Shown: positions 10,642 through 20,225 of the stretch, piece by piece
How positions within the stretch are numbered: the first letter of the stretch is position 1
Layout: each line of letters opens with the position of its first letter
Origin: Microbacterium sp. K24
Lineage (GTDB): Bacteria > Actinomycetota > Actinomycetes > Actinomycetales > Microbacteriaceae
Length of the DNA: 64,000 nt
Direction of reading: 5' to 3'
Assembly (NCBI RefSeq): GCF_004794465.1
Contig: NZ_SSDJ01000138.1
Span: 184,508 to 248,507, forward strand
Made by a program: the position numbers and the translations under genes
The notes under the pieces: generated by a model
What the model saw: the letters and a program-made list of their open reading frames with translations, nothing else
What the model was told of the DNA's origin: nothing
Database searches by the model: none

Positions 10642-13529
10642 CAGCTGGCCTTCCGCGCTGAGCGCCCCTCACCCAGGATCTCGCCGAGGAACAGGCCGGT
10701 GTGGCTCTCTTCGACGCGTGCGATCTGCTCGGGAGTGCCGGTGGCGATGATCTGACCGCCGCCGGAGCCTCCCTCGGGTCCGAGGTCGATGACCCAGTCG
10801 GCCGACTTGATGACATCGAGATTGTGCTCGATGACGATCACCGTGTTGCCCTTGTCGACGAGACCGTTCAGCACCTCGAGGAGCTTGCGGACGTCTTCGA
10901 AGTGCAATCCGGTGGTCGGCTCGTCGAGCACGTAGATGCTGCGGCCATTGCTGCGACGCTGGAGCTCGGTGGCGAGCTTGACGCGCTGCGCCTCACCGCC
11001 GGAGAGCGTCGTCGCGGATTGGCCGAGTCGCACGTATCCGAGCCCCACGTCGACCAGGGTCTTCATGTAACGGTGGATCGCCTGGATCGGCTCGAAGAAC
11101 TCGGCGGCCTCTTCGATGGGCATCTCGAGGACCTCGGCGATGTTCTTGCCCTTGTAGTGCACGGCGAGAGTGTCGCGGTTGTACCGCTTGCCGTGGCACA
11201 CCTCGCAGTCGACGTAGACGTCGGGCAGGAAGTTCATCTCGATCTTGATCGTTCCGTCGCCCGAGCACGCCTCGCAGCGGCCACCCTTGACGTTGAAGCT
11301 GAACCGGCCGGGCAGGTAGCCGCGGACCTTCGCCTCGGGAGTCTCGCTGAAGAGCGTGCGGATGCGGTCGAACACGCCCGTGTACGTCGCCGGGTTCGAT
11401 CGCGGCGTGCGCCCGATCGGGGCCTGGTCGACGTGCACGACCTTGTCGAGGTTGTCGAGCCCGGTCACGCGCGTGTGCTTGCCCGGAACCGTGCGCGCCC
11501 CGTTGAGCTTGGAGGCGAGCACCTGGTAGAGGATGTCGTTCACGAGCGACGACTTGCCCGAGCCGCTCACGCCGGTGACGGCCGTGAGCACGCCGAGCGG
11601 GAAGTCGGCGGTGACGTTGCGGAGGTTGTTGGCCCGGGCGCCGACGACGCTCAGCATGCGCTTCTTGTCGATCTTGCGACGCTTCGCCGGCATCGGGATC
11701 TCGCGACGTCCGGACAGGTACTGCCCCGTCATCGACTCGCTGTCGCCCAGGAGGGCGGAGTACGGCCCCGAGTGCACGACCGCACCGCCGTTCACACCGG
11801 CACCGGGACCGATGTCGACGACCCAGTCGGCCGCTTCGATGGTCTCTTCGTCGTGCTCCACGACGATCAGCGTGTTGCCGAGGTCGCGCAGCTTGATGAG
11901 GGTGTTGATGAGACGGCGGTTGTCGCGCTGGTGGAGGCCGATCGACGGTTCGTCGAGCACGTAGAGGACGCCGGTGAGCCCGGAGCCGATCTGCGTCGCG
12001 AGACGGATGCGCTGGGCCTCGCCGCCCGAGAGGGAACCTGCCGAACGACTGAGGTTGAGGTACGAGAGCCCGACCTGCAGCAGGAAGTCGAGGCGCAGGC
12101 GGATCTCGCGGAGCACCTGCGCGGCGATCTGAGCTTCACGTTCGGTGAGCGTGAGCGTCTCCATGAAGGCCCGGGCATCGGACAGGCTGAGGTGCGAGAC
12201 CTCCGCGATGGAGTGGCCGTGCACCTGAACCGCCAGCACCTCCGGCTTGAGCCGGTTGCCGTCGCAGACGGGGCAGGGCACCTCGCGGAGGTACTCGCCC
12301 CAGCGGCTGCGCTGGGTGTCGGACTCGGCCTGCAGATACTGCCGCTCGATGTACGGCACGACGCCCTCGAAGCCGGACGCGTAACGCATCTCGCGCCCGT
12401 ACCGGTTCTTCCACTTGACGGTCACCTTGTAGTTCTCGCCGCGGAGCACCGCATCCTGCACGTCGGAGTGGAGCTTGTGCCAGGGAGTGTCGAGCGAGAA
12501 GTCGAGGTCGCGGGAAAGCCCTTCGAGCAGTCGCTCGTAGTACTGGAACAGCCCCTTGCCCTGCGTCGTCCACGGGATGATGACACCCTCGCGGATCGAG
12601 AGGTCGGTGTCGCCGAGCATGAGGTCGACGTCGACCGACATGCGCGTGCCGAGCCCCGAGCAGGCGGGGCAGGCGCCGAACGGCGCGTTGAACGAGAAGG
12701 TACGCGGCTCGATCTCGGTGAGAGTCAGCTCGTGGCCGTTGGGGCACGCGAGCTTCTCGGAGAACGTCTGCCAGGCGTCGTCGCCCTCGCCGTCGACGAA
12801 GTTGACCTGGACGACTCCGCCGGCGAGGCCGAGCGCGGTCTCGACCGAATCGGTGACCCGTCCGAGGATGTCGTCGGACGCGACGAGCCGGTCGACCACC
12901 ACGGCGATGTCGTGCTTGTAGCTCTTCTTGAGCTTCGGCGGCTCGGCGAGCTGGATGAGGTCTCCGTCGACGATCGCGCGCGAGTAACCCTTCGCTCCGA
13001 GCTCGCGGAAGAGGTCGACGAACTCGCCCTTCTTCTGCGAGACGATCGGGGCGACGATCTGGTAGCGCGTGCGCTCGGGCAGCTCCATCAGCTGGTCGGC
13101 GATCTGCTGCACGGTCTGGCGCTGGATCTTCTCACCGCACTCGGGGCAATGCGGAATGCCGATGCGCGCCCAGAGCAGACGCATGTAGTCGTAGATCTCG
13201 GTGATCGTGCCGACGGTCGACCGCGGGTTGCGGTTCGTGGACTTCTGATCGATCGAGACGGCAGGGCTCAGCCCCTCGATGAAGTCGACGTCGGGGCGAT
13301 CGACCTGGCCGAGGAACTGGCGCGCGTAGGCGCTCAGCGATTCGACGTAACGACGCTGGCCCTCGGCGAAGATCGTGTCGAACGCGAGGCTCGACTTCCC
13401 CGAGCCGGACAGGCCGGTGAACACGACCAGCGAGTCGCGGGGGATGTCGATGTCGACGTTCTTCAGATTGTGGACGCGGGCACCGCGAACGCTGAGTTTT
13501 CCTGGGGTGGCAACGGGGACAATGGGCAC
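10641..13529 (-). CDS. uvrA: excinuclease ABC subunit UvrA
   Basis: Damage-recognition ATPase of nucleotide excision repair. It has 962 residues and two ABC modules: Walker [13 protein letters not shown] and [12 protein letters not shown], signature motifs [12 protein letters not shown] and [12 protein letters not shown]. Zinc modules show as CPECG, CPNGH...CPACSG and CEACSG...CEVCHG. The GTG at 13529 has no Shine-Dalgarno but is preceded by TAGACT six bases upstream, arguing for a leaderless start. No LexA-like palindrome is seen upstream, so SOS control is not supported here. Confidence 0.97.
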   Translation of the reverse strand: MPIVPVATPGKLSVRGARVHNLKNVDIDIPRDSLVVFTGLSGSGKSSLAFDTIFAEGQRRYVESLSAYARQFLGQVDRPDVDFIEGLSPAVSIDQKSTNRNPRSTVGTITEIYDYMRLLWARIGIPHCPECGEKIQRQTVQQIADQLMELPERTRYQIVAPIVSQKKGEFVDLFRELGAKGYSRAIVDGDLIQLAEPPKLKKSYKHDIAVVVDRLVASDDILGRVTDSVETALGLAGGVVQVNFVDGEGDDAWQTFSEKLACPNGHELTLTEIEPRTFSFNAPFGACPACSGLGTRMSVDVDLMLGDTDLSIREGVIIPWTTQGKGLFQYYERLLEGLSRDLDFSLDTPWHKLHSDVQDAVLRGENYKVTVKWKNRYGREMRYASGFEGVVPYIERQYLQAESDTQRSRWGEYLREVPCPVCDGNRLKPEVLAVQVHGHSIAEVSHLSLSDARAFMETLTLTEREAQIAAQVLREIRLRLDFLLQVGLSYLNLSRSAGSLSGGEAQRIRLATQIGSGLTGVLYVLDEPSIGLHQRDNRRLINTLIKLRDLGNTLIVVEHDEETIEAADWVVDIGPGAGVNGGAVVHSGPYSALLGDSESMTGQYLSGRREIPMPAKRRKIDKKRMLSVVGARANNLRNVTADFPLGVLTAVTGVSGSGKSSLVNDILYQVLASKLNGARTVPGKHTRVTGLDNLDKVVHVDQAPIGRTPRSNPATYTGVFDRIRTLFSETPEAKVRGYLPGRFSFNVKGGRCEACSGDGTIKIEMNFLPDVYVDCEVCHGKRYNRDTLAVHYKGKNIAEVLEMPIEEAAEFFEPIQAIHRYMKTLVDVGLGYVRLGQSATTLSGGEAQRVKLATELQRRSNGRSIYVLDEPTTGLHFEDVRKLLEVLNGLVDKGNTVIVIEHNLDVIKSADWVIDLGPEGGSGGGQIIATGTPEQIARVEESHTGLFLGEILGEGRSARKAS

Positions 13530-13535
13530 CGGATA

Positions 13536-13541
13536 AGTCTA
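13536..13541 (-). promoter_or_regulatory. uvrA -10 box, leaderless start predicted
   Basis: TAGACT, then six bases (TATCCG), then the GTG of uvrA. The hexamer-to-start distance puts the first transcribed base at or next to the start codon. Confidence 0.55.
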
Positions 13542-13796
13542 CGAGGGGCCACGGACATCGGCTCCGTGAAGGCTCTCAGGAGCGGATCTCACACTGTTCT
13601 CCAAGGCCGAGGCGGAGGCGGCATCCACTGTCCTCACCGCATGCAGGGCGAAGGTGAGCGCCACGAGCAGCACGGCGGGAGTGAGGGCGAGCGAACCGAG
13701 GAGGTGGACCGCGGGGACAAGGAGGACCGCGTGGGCGGGCGGTGTCGCCTCATCCGAATTCGGGACGACGTCCGGCGAAAGGGCTGAGTCCGTCAC
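13539..13796 (-). CDS. possible small hydrophobic protein, unrecognised
   Basis: An 85-codon open frame filling most of the 220-base gap between the OhrR-like regulator and uvrA. The middle (about residues 20-55) is strongly hydrophobic, enough for one or two membrane helices, and codon third positions there are G/C rich, unlike the tail. The only start (GTG 13796) lies 47 bases inside the regulator gene and has no good ribosome site. The stop overlaps the uvrA -10 box. It may be a real small membrane protein or a chance frame; no family is recognised. Confidence 0.35.
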   Translation of the reverse strand: MTDSALSPDVVPNSDEATPPAHAVLLVPAVHLLGSLALTPAVLLVALTFALHAVRTVDAASASALENSVRSAPESLHGADVRGPS

Positions 13797-14193
13797 GGAG
13801 AGCGGAGATCTCGGACACGTCCATCCCGACGGCCGCCATGACCTGCCGGGGGACGTCCAGGGCTCTTTCCCGCAGAGCGGCTCCCGCCTCGGTCAGCGTG
13901 ATCTCGAGTCGGCGCTCGTCCTCGCTGCTCCGCTGACGGACGACGAGTCCCTCCGTCTCCAGCCGCTTCACGAGGGGCGAGGCCGTGGCGGGTTCGAGCG
14001 CGAGATCGACGGCGAGGTCGTTCAGGGTGCGCGGAGCGAGCTCCCAGAGAGCGAGCATCACGAGGTACTGCGGGTGCGTGAGCCCGAGAGGTTCGAGGAT
14101 CGGCCGGTAGATCGCGACCACGTTGCGTGCCGCAGTCACCAGTGCGAAGCAGAGCTGGTTCTCCAGTCGGAGCAGTTCGTCGGTAGCCGTCAC
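13750..14193 (-). CDS. OhrR-like MarR-family peroxide-sensing repressor
   Basis: A winged-helix regulator of 147 residues from the GTG at 14193. The segment LENQLCFALVTAARN places a cysteine at residue 15, exactly where OhrR repressors carry the organic-hydroperoxide-sensing Cys. The following LGLTHPQYLVMLALWE and the recognition helix/wing (ATASPLVKRLETEGLV, SSEDERRLEITLTEAG) also match that group. ATG 14208 or GTG 14214 could be used instead, but TATAGT stands six bases before GTG 14193. The divergent neighbour is a small zinc-ribbon protein, not the usual ohr peroxidase. OhrR assignment is by motif and is an inference. Confidence 0.85.
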   Translation of the reverse strand: MTATDELLRLENQLCFALVTAARNVVAIYRPILEPLGLTHPQYLVMLALWELAPRTLNDLAVDLALEPATASPLVKRLETEGLVVRQRSSEDERRLEITLTEAGAALRERALDVPRQVMAAVGMDVSEISALRDGLSPFAGRRPEFG

Positions 14194-14199
14194 ACCGCG

Positions 14200-14232
14200 A
14201 CTATACATTGGCACTAATGGTTAGTACACTAA
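14200..14232. promoter_or_regulatory. divergent leaderless promoters with alternating ACTAA/TTAGT operator
   Basis: The intergenic DNA contains ACTAA (14213-14217), TTAGT (14221-14225) and ACTAA (14228-14232), three alternating half-sites forming two overlapping palindromes. On plus, TACACT (14225-14230) is seven bases before ATG 14238; on minus, TATAGT (14205 to 14200) is six bases before GTG 14193. A repressor on the half-sites would cover the rightward -10 and lie next to the leftward one, so autoregulation plus control of the divergent gene is likely. Confidence 0.6.
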
Positions 14233-14237
14233 TTAAC

Positions 14238-14480
14238 ATGGCACGCAACCCGGATCAGGCCCCTCTACGCACGCGCATCCGCGAAGCGGGAGGACTGTAC
14301 GCCTGGGTGAACACCAACCTCATCCGCTTCGCAGGACCGGCGTCGGTCGGGCCCTACGAGAAGACTCCCCCGCCCAGCGCGGCTGAGCGGGCCGAGCGTG
14401 CCTGCCCGTTGTGCGGCGCCCCGATGACGGAGCACGAGATCGACCGCAGCGGTCCGCGGACGCTCGTGCACTGCCCGTAG
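14238..14480 (+). CDS. small zinc-ribbon-like protein, function unknown
   Basis: An 80-residue protein. The N-terminal half (GGLYAWVNTNLIRFAGPASV) is a conserved-looking helical segment. The C-terminal half carries CPLCGAPM and then H and a terminal HC, a pattern fit for one zinc site. ATG 14238 is preferred over upstream frames because a -10-like TACACT stands seven bases before it and there is no ribosome site, suggesting a leaderless message. It is divergent from the OhrR-like repressor and is its probable target, but no enzymatic function can be assigned. Confidence 0.8.
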   Translation: MARNPDQAPLRTRIREAGGLYAWVNTNLIRFAGPASVGPYEKTPPPSAAERAERACPLCGAPMTEHEIDRSGPRTLVHCP

Positions 14481-14500
14481 CACTGCCGGGCGCGCCGGGA

Positions 14501-14839
14501 TCAGGTGCTTCTGGACACCTCGTTCGCCTCGCGTGCAGCGTCGATCCAGAACATCAGGGCATCGTCATCGGTCAGCACACCCGACGACACGTCGAGCCAG
14601 CTGTTGCCCATCGTCTTGGCTCCCATCACCGCGACCGCGACGCCCGGCTGGGTCAGAAGTGCGGCGCCGCTCTCTTCGTCGACGCGCACCAGAAGGACGC
14701 CGTTCTTCCGCGCCCCCACGAGGATTCGCCCGCCGAGCAGGAACGCCCGCGTGCCGAACATGCGCTTCTCCTCGACGTCGCCCCCGACGTGCAGCAGAGC
14801 TCTCACACGATCAGCGAGCTCTTCGCCTGCAGCGTCCAT
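14501..14839 (-). CDS. TfoX N-terminal-domain family protein
   Basis: A 112-residue single-domain protein of the TfoX/Sxy N-terminal family. The family pattern is visible in RVRALL...EEKRMFGTRAFLLGGRILVGARKNGVLLVRVDEE. In gammaproteobacteria TfoX activates competence genes; stand-alone N-domains in actinobacteria have no known role. GGAG lies 9 bases before the ATG. It follows uvrB by 14 bases on the same strand, so it may be read from the uvrB promoter. Confidence 0.85.
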   Translation of the reverse strand: MDAAGEELADRVRALLHVGGDVEEKRMFGTRAFLLGGRILVGARKNGVLLVRVDEESGAALLTQPGVAVAVMGAKTMGNSWLDVSSGVLTDDDALMFWIDAAREANEVSRST

Positions 14840-14853
14840 CGGTCAGTCTCCGC

Positions 14854-16926
14854 TCAGGCGTGCCCGGCGCGTTCCATCGCGCGGAGCTCTTTCTTGAGGT
14901 CTTGCACCTCGTCGCGCAAGCGGCCGGCGAGCTCGAACTTGAGCTCGGCTGCCGCAGCGAGCATCTGGTTCGACAGATCCTGGATCGTCGCCTCGAGCTG
15001 CTGGGCACCCTCGGCCGCGATCCCGGTGCGGCGCAGGTTCGGCGTCGGAGATTTGCCCTTGCCGGACTGACGACCGCGCCCCGAGAGCATGTCGGCCGTA
15101 TCGGCTCCCTCGCGTGCCAGCACCTCGGTGATGTCGGCGATGCGCTTGCGCAGCGGCGTCGGATCGATGCCGTGCTCGAGGTTGTACGCGACCTGCTTCT
15201 CACGTCGACGATCGGTCTCTTCGATCGCCTTCGCCATCGAGTCGGTGATCTTGTCGGCGTACATGTGGACTTCACCGGAGACGTTTCGCGCCGCACGACC
15301 GATCGTCTGGATGAGCGATGTGCCCGATCGCAGGAAGCCCTCCTTGTCGGCGTCGAGGATCGCCACCAGCGAGACCTCGGGAAGGTCGAGGCCCTCTCGC
15401 AGCAGGTTGATTCCCACGAGCACGTCGTACACACCCGCGCGAAGCTCGCTCAGCAGCTCGACGCGTCGGAGCGTGTCGACGTCGGAATGCAGGTACCGCA
15501 CACGCACGCCGTGCTCGCCCAGGAAGTCGGTGAGCTCTTCGGACATCTTCTTCGTGAGCGTCGTCACGAGGACGCGCTCGTCGCGCTCGACACGCAGTCG
15601 GATCTCTTCGAGGAGATCGTCGATCTGCCCCTTCGACGGCTTCACCACGATGTGCGGGTCGACCAGACCCGTCGGGCGGATGATCTGCTCGACGACGCCG
15701 TCGGCGATGCCCATCTCGTACTTGCCCGGGGTCGCCGACAGGTAGACCGTCTGTCCGATGCGGTTCTTGAACTCATCCCACCTCAGCGGACGGTTGTCCA
15801 TGGCGCTGGGCAGACGGAACCCGTGGTCGACCAGCGTGCGCTTGCGCGACGCGTCGCCCTCGTACATGGCGCCGATCTGGGGAACCGTGACATGCGACTC
15901 GTCGATGACGAGGAGGAAGTCGTCGGGGAAGAAGTCGAGCAGCGTGTGCGGGGGCTCGCCGGGCATGCGGCCGTCCATGTGACGCGAGTAGTTCTCGATG
16001 CCGGAGCAGAACCCGAGCTGCTGCAGCATCTCGAGATCGAACGACGTGCGCATGCGCAGACGCTGCGCCTCGAGCAGCTTGCCCTGGCGCTCGAACTCGG
16101 CGAGACGCTCTTCGAGCTCGTGCTCGATCGTGCCGATGGACCGCTGGATGACATCGGTGCCGGCGACGTAGTGCGACGCGGGGAAGATCGGCACGGAGTC
16201 GAGCTTCTCGATCACCTCGCCGGTCAGCGGGTGGAGCGAATACAGGCCTTCGATCTCGTCGCCGAACAGCTCGATGCGGATCGCGTGCTCTTCGTAGACG
16301 GGGATGATCTCGATCGTGTCACCGCGCACACGGAAGTTGCCGCGCGAGAAGTCGACGTCGTTGCGGTTGTACTGCATGGCGATGAACTGGCGGATGAGCG
16401 CGTCGCGGTCGTACCGCTCCCCCACCTGCAGCGCGACCATCGCCCGGAGGTACTCCTCCGGCGCGCCGAGGCCGTAGATGCAGGACACGGTCGAGACGAC
16501 GATCACGTCGCGCCGGCTCAGCAGCGAGTTGGTCGTCGAGTGGCGCAGCCGCTCGACCTCGGCGTTGATCGAGGAGTCCTTCTCGATGAAGGTGTCGGTC
16601 TGCGGAACGTAGGCCTCGGGCTGGTAGTAGTCGTAGTACGAGACGAAGTACTCGACGGCGTTGTTCGGCATGAGCTCGCGGAACTCGTTCGCCAGCTGAG
16701 CGGCCAGCGTCTTGTTGTGCGCGAGCACGAGCGTCGGACGCTGCACCTGCTCGACCAGCCATGCTGTCGTCGCCGACTTTCCGGTACCCGTCGCCCCGAG
16801 CAGCACCACGTCGGTCTCGCCCGCGTTGATGCGCCCCGCGAGATCGGCGATCGCCTGCGGCTGATCACCGGCGGGCGCGTACTCGCTGATGACCTCGAAG
16901 GGGCGGACGCTGCGCGTGGTTTGCAT
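14854..16926 (-). CDS. uvrB: excinuclease ABC subunit UvrB
   Basis: Helicase-like central subunit of nucleotide excision repair, 690 residues. Walker A GATGTGKS is at 44-51, the damage-probing beta-hairpin region [20 protein letters not shown] follows, then DESH box and helicase motifs, and the UVR motif that binds UvrC near the C terminus. TACGCT lies six bases before the ATG, and those six bases are GGAGGT, directly abutting the ATG, too close to act as a normal ribosome site. A leaderless start is therefore favoured. uvrB is separated from uvrA by the OhrR-like locus. Confidence 0.97.
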   Translation of the reverse strand: MQTTRSVRPFEVISEYAPAGDQPQAIADLAGRINAGETDVVLLGATGTGKSATTAWLVEQVQRPTLVLAHNKTLAAQLANEFRELMPNNAVEYFVSYYDYYQPEAYVPQTDTFIEKDSSINAEVERLRHSTTNSLLSRRDVIVVSTVSCIYGLGAPEEYLRAMVALQVGERYDRDALIRQFIAMQYNRNDVDFSRGNFRVRGDTIEIIPVYEEHAIRIELFGDEIEGLYSLHPLTGEVIEKLDSVPIFPASHYVAGTDVIQRSIGTIEHELEERLAEFERQGKLLEAQRLRMRTSFDLEMLQQLGFCSGIENYSRHMDGRMPGEPPHTLLDFFPDDFLLVIDESHVTVPQIGAMYEGDASRKRTLVDHGFRLPSAMDNRPLRWDEFKNRIGQTVYLSATPGKYEMGIADGVVEQIIRPTGLVDPHIVVKPSKGQIDDLLEEIRLRVERDERVLVTTLTKKMSEELTDFLGEHGVRVRYLHSDVDTLRRVELLSELRAGVYDVLVGINLLREGLDLPEVSLVAILDADKEGFLRSGTSLIQTIGRAARNVSGEVHMYADKITDSMAKAIEETDRRREKQVAYNLEHGIDPTPLRKRIADITEVLAREGADTADMLSGRGRQSGKGKSPTPNLRRTGIAAEGAQQLEATIQDLSNQMLAAAAELKFELAGRLRDEVQDLKKELRAMERAGHA

Positions 16927-16932
16927 ACCTCC

Positions 16933-16938
16933 AGCGTA
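16933..16938 (-). promoter_or_regulatory. uvrB -10 box, leaderless start predicted
   Basis: TACGCT on the minus strand, then GGAGGT, then the ATG of uvrB. Spacing is the same as at uvrA, coaE and dnaE. Confidence 0.45.
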
Positions 16939-16963
16939 TGCCGCCCCTCCGACATCGAGGCCG

Positions 16964-17503
16964 TCAGGCGTTGAGAGTGGCCGTCTCGGCCGATGGTTCC
17001 TGCGCCCAGGTGGTCGTTCCCCCGTTGACGAGGCTCATCGTCGCGGTGGATGTGAGCGCCCCGGCCGCCGAGCCGACGATGTTGAACGTGAGCGCACCCC
17101 CGAACCCCGAGGGCGTGGCGACGAACGTGAACGAGCTCGCCGTGCTGCCCAGGCTCGGCGTTGCGGTCCACCCGCCGATCGACGAACCGGCATCGAGCGT
17201 GACGGGGGAACTGAAGCTGACGACGACCACGAGCGACGCGTCGGCCGGCGGATTCACCCACGGGTCCGCCCGGTAGCTGATCTGCGTGCTGAACGTCGCG
17301 CGCAACCCGTCCTGCGCCGCGACGAGGGTCGTGAAATCGCCCTGCGCCTCGGCATCCCAGTAGTAGTTCGCCTCGCTGTTGACCGTTCCCCCTGTGCTGG
17401 CCGCAGCGAGCGGCAATGCTGCCGCGACCGCGATCACGGGCACCGACCAGGCCGCGCCCTTGATGATGGTGCGGCGCGAGATCTCTTGCTCTTCCTGCTC
17501 CAT
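16964..17503 (-). CDS. Tat-exported protein of unknown function
   Basis: A 179-residue protein. It opens with a twin-arginine signal, [28 protein letters not shown] (quoted in parts: twin Arg at about 10-11, hydrophobic core 13-33). The mature part is Ser/Thr/Gly/Ala-rich, lacks cysteine, and has alternating hydrophobic strands such as [10 protein letters not shown] and [13 protein letters not shown], which suggests a beta-sandwich. No catalytic motif or family is recognised. Tat export implies folding, possibly with a cofactor, before secretion. It stands alone between uvrB and a divergent membrane gene. Confidence 0.85.
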   Translation of the reverse strand: MEQEEQEISRRTIIKGAAWSVPVIAVAAALPLAAASTGGTVNSEANYYWDAEAQGDFTTLVAAQDGLRATFSTQISYRADPWVNPPADASLVVVVSFSSPVTLDAGSSIGGWTATPSLGSTASSFTFVATPSGFGGALTFNIVGSAAGALTSTATMSLVNGGTTTWAQEPSAETATLNA

Positions 17504-17597
17504 GGTCTGCCTCCCCCGACGCGAGAAGCATCACCAGCAGACCGTCCCCTGGGCGTCCCCACGCCTCATCCCAGAATATCAGCCGCCTCTCGAAGCC

Positions 17598-17603
17598 TAG
17601 AGT
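17598..17603 (+). promoter_or_regulatory. -10 box for the DUF4126 gene, leaderless
   Basis: TAGAGT, then six bases (GGGCGC), then the GTG start at 17610. No ribosome-binding sequence is present. Confidence 0.5.
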
Positions 17604-17609
17604 GGGCGC

Positions 17610-18227
17610 GTGATCGAGTTCATCATCGGCTCCAGCCTCGCGGCCGCCGCGGGGCTGAACGCGTGGATGCCGTTGTTCCTGCTCGGACTCGCCGACCGCC
17701 TGCTTCCGCCGTTCGCGCTTCCTTCCGGGTGGTCGTGGCTGTCGAGCGACCTCGCTCTCTGGATCATCGGTGCGCTCCTCGTGCTCGAGATCGTCGCCGA
17801 CAAGGTGCCGGCGCTCGACTCCGTGAACGATGTCATCCAGAGCATCATCCGTCCCGCGGCCGGCGGCATCGCGTTCGGTGCGGGTGCCGGTTCCCAGACG
17901 CTCGCGGTCGAAGACCCGGGGTCCTTCTTCACGGGCGACACCTGGGTTCCTGTGGTCGCGGGCGTGGTGATCGCCCTCGTCGTGCACGTTTTCAAGGCGA
18001 CAGCCCGCCTCGGCGCGAACGTGACGACGGGAGGTCTCGCGGCGCCGGTGCTGAGCACGCTCGAGGACGGGACCTCCTTCGCCCTCGCCGCCGCGGCGAT
18101 CGTGGTGCCGATCGTGGCCGGCATCCTGCTGCTCGGGCTGATCGCGATCGCGATCCTGGTGCTCAGGCGGCGCCGTCAGCGCCGGAGGCACGACACCCCT
18201 CAACCCGGGACCGGGCTCCAGACGTAG
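17610..18227 (+). CDS. DUF4126 family membrane protein
   Basis: A 205-residue membrane protein with about five hydrophobic segments: 2-25, 47-65, 85-100, 113-130, 150-185. It opens IGSSLAAAAGLNAWMPLFLLGLADR, the typical Gly/Ala-rich start of DUF4126, and ends with a very basic Arg tail on the inside. No function is known for the family. Its 3' end overlaps the 3' end of the convergent acetyltransferase by 28 bases. Confidence 0.85.
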   Translation: MIEFIIGSSLAAAAGLNAWMPLFLLGLADRLLPPFALPSGWSWLSSDLALWIIGALLVLEIVADKVPALDSVNDVIQSIIRPAAGGIAFGAGAGSQTLAVEDPGSFFTGDTWVPVVAGVVIALVVHVFKATARLGANVTTGGLAAPVLSTLEDGTSFALAAAAIVVPIVAGILLLGLIAIAILVLRRRRQRRRHDTPQPGTGLQT

Positions 18228-18988
18228 GGCGTCGTCGTCGAGACCTTGACGAGCCCCGACCGCTCGAGGATCGGACGCGAGAACTCCGTCGAGTCGGACT
18301 GCAGGTAGCGGAAGCCGGCCGCCCGTGCAGATCGCGCCCGTTCGGCGGTGAGCGCGCGATAGATGCCACGGCCCCTCCATTCCGGCAGGGTCGCACCGCC
18401 CCACAACCCCGCGAAGCCGGTACCGGCGACCGGTTCGAGCCGACCGGCACTCACGACCACGCCCTCGGCGACCGCGATCCACAGCTCGACCGCCTCGCCG
18501 GCGCGGAGTCTGCCGATCAGGGCCTCGGCCCGAGAACGCCACGCGGCGTCGCCGAACACCTGGCCCTGCATCTCGCCCGCGGCGAGCACATCGTCATCGG
18601 TCCGCGCCCGCCTGATCTCCACGCCGTCGGGGATGTCGGCATGCTGAGCCAGCGCGGCCGCCTCGCCGATCATGATCGATTCCGGTTCCTCCGGTACGAA
18701 GCCGTGCGCCAGGAGGCTCTCATGAAGACCCGGCGCCCGGTCATGACCGCGGGTCTTCCACTCCACCGAGCCCACTCCCAGATCACGGAAGTACGCCACA
18801 GCTTCATCGATCAGCTCGGCGATGCCCTCGGCATCCGCTCCCCCCAGGTCCGCGTACGTGATGAATCCGAAGCCACCGGCCAGAACCGCGAGATGCAGGG
18901 GGCCATGCTGCACCACGCTGACGGCGTTCGCGATCTCCGCGCCGGCGCGCAGCTCACGGTCGTAGGCCTCGAGGTACTCGTGGATCAT
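18200..18988 (-). CDS. GNAT-family N-acetyltransferase
   Basis: A 262-residue protein; the C-terminal half is a GNAT domain with acetyl-CoA loop PEWRGRGIYRALTAE (Q/RxxGxG/A type) preceded by the beta-bulge strand GLWGGATL. The N-terminal half is a divergent region that may be a second, degenerate GNAT fold. Start ATG 18988 has GGAGG nine bases upstream. It is separated from the MFS gene by 25 bases on the same strand. The substrate is unknown. Confidence 0.85.
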   Translation of the reverse strand: MIHEYLEAYDRELRAGAEIANAVSVVQHGPLHLAVLAGGFGFITYADLGGADAEGIAELIDEAVAYFRDLGVGSVEWKTRGHDRAPGLHESLLAHGFVPEEPESIMIGEAAALAQHADIPDGVEIRRARTDDDVLAAGEMQGQVFGDAAWRSRAEALIGRLRAGEAVELWIAVAEGVVVSAGRLEPVAGTGFAGLWGGATLPEWRGRGIYRALTAERARSARAAGFRYLQSDSTEFSRPILERSGLVKVSTTTPYVWSPVPG

Positions 18989-19013
18989 GCGTCGATCCTC
19001 CCAGATCGAGGCG

Positions 19014-20225
19014 TCATCCCTGAGCGGTCGCGGCCCCCCGCAGGGCCGACCACGCGGCGAGGGCGGCCGCGGCGCACATCGCCACGACGGCAGCCACGAA
19101 CCAGGTCCAACTGCCACCGCCGAACACGAGACCGAGCGCCCAGCCGAAGAGGCTCGAACCCGCGTAGTACGCGAAGTAGTACAGCGACGACGCCTGCGCC
19201 CTGCTGGCGGGCCCGGCAGCGACCGGCGTCCAGCCCGAAGCGACGGCATGCGCCCCGAAGAATCCCGCCGTGAAGAGCAGCAGCCCTACGAGCACGACCG
19301 CGGCGATCGGCACCAGCAGCAGCCCGGCGCCGAGCGCCATGACACCGATCGATCCGATCAGCACCGGGAACCGGCCGATCCGCGAGGCGAGACCACCGGC
19401 CCACGGCGACGACACCGTGCCGGCGAGATAGGCCAGGAACAGCAGGGTCACGAGCCACGACGGCAGATCGAACGGCGCTGCGGAGAGGTGGAAACCGAGG
19501 TAGTTGTAGACGGCGACGAACGCCCCCATCAGAAGGAACCCCTGCGCGTAGAGCGCCCACTGCAGCGGCGACCGCAGCGGGGCTCGCAGCCTCTCCAGGA
19601 TGCCGGGACCGCGATCGGCACGCAGACGCCCCGGAACGAAGCCCCTCGCCCTCGGGGTGAGCCAGAGGAACAGCCCGGCGGCGGCCGCGCAGAACGCCGC
19701 GACCGAGAGGATTCCGGCCTGCCACCCGCCGATCTCGCCGACGATCCCCGACACGATGCGACCGAGCAGTCCGCCGACCGTGGTGCCGGCGATGTAGCTG
19801 CCCGCCGCCGTGGCGGCGTGCCGCCCCTCCACCTCCTCGCTGAGATACGCGAGCGCCACCGCAGGCACCGCCCCCAGCGCCACGCCCTCGGCGAACCGCA
19901 GGGTGAGGAGCACGGCGATCTCGCCGCTCAACGGGGCGGCCAGACCGATCACCGTGGCCGTCAGCACCCCGGTGGCCATCGCCGGCACGCGCCCGATGCG
20001 ATCCGCGACGACCGACCACGGGATGACGGCGAGGGCGAGCCCGAGCGTCGCGGCCGACACGCTGAGCGCCGCGGTCGCCGGCCCGACCGACAGGTCGGCC
20101 GAGATCTGCGGCAGCACGGCCTGCGCCGAGTACAGCTGAGCGAACGTCGCGATCCCGGCGAAGAACAGGCCGATGATCAGGCGCCGATACTCCCGTGATC
20201 CTGGCGCATGGCCGGAGAAGCTCAC
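19014..20225 (-). CDS. MFS transporter, YnfM-like
   Basis: A 403-residue major facilitator with twelve predicted helices. The start GTG 20225 overlaps the coaE stop (GTGA), so it is translationally coupled. The first helix region reads LIIGLFFAGIATFAQLYSAQAVLPQISADL, resembling YnfM/arabinose-efflux-type exporters. The loop 2-3 motif is recognisable as PWSVVADRIGRVP. Long open frames upstream of the GTG run into coaE and are not used. The substrate is unknown; a drug or metabolite exporter is the likely class. Confidence 0.88.
   Translation of the reverse strand: MSFSGHAPGSREYRRLIIGLFFAGIATFAQLYSAQAVLPQISADLSVGPATAALSVSAATLGLALAVIPWSVVADRIGRVPAMATGVLTATVIGLAAPLSGEIAVLLTLRFAEGVALGAVPAVALAYLSEEVEGRHAATAAGSYIAGTTVGGLLGRIVSGIVGEIGGWQAGILSVAAFCAAAAGLFLWLTPRARGFVPGRLRADRGPGILERLRAPLRSPLQWALYAQGFLLMGAFVAVYNYLGFHLSAAPFDLPSWLVTLLFLAYLAGTVSSPWAGGLASRIGRFPVLIGSIGVMALGAGLLLVPIAAVVLVGLLLFTAGFFGAHAVASGWTPVAAGPASRAQASSLYYFAYYAGSSLFGWALGLVFGGGSWTWFVAAVVAMCAAAALAAWSALRGAATAQG

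Noticed and set aside
10701..13787. A very long open frame opposite uvrA
   Set aside because: It is the antisense shadow of uvrA produced by G/C-rich third positions; the composition is Arg/Asp/Glu/Val-skewed, no domain is recognisable, and uvrA is certain.
13529..16940. Search for LexA (SOS) boxes upstream of uvrA, uvrB and also dnaE
   Set aside because: No GAAC-N4-GTTC-type palindrome is present at these promoters. A GTTCGAAC near 61115 upstream of sepF has no proper spacing.
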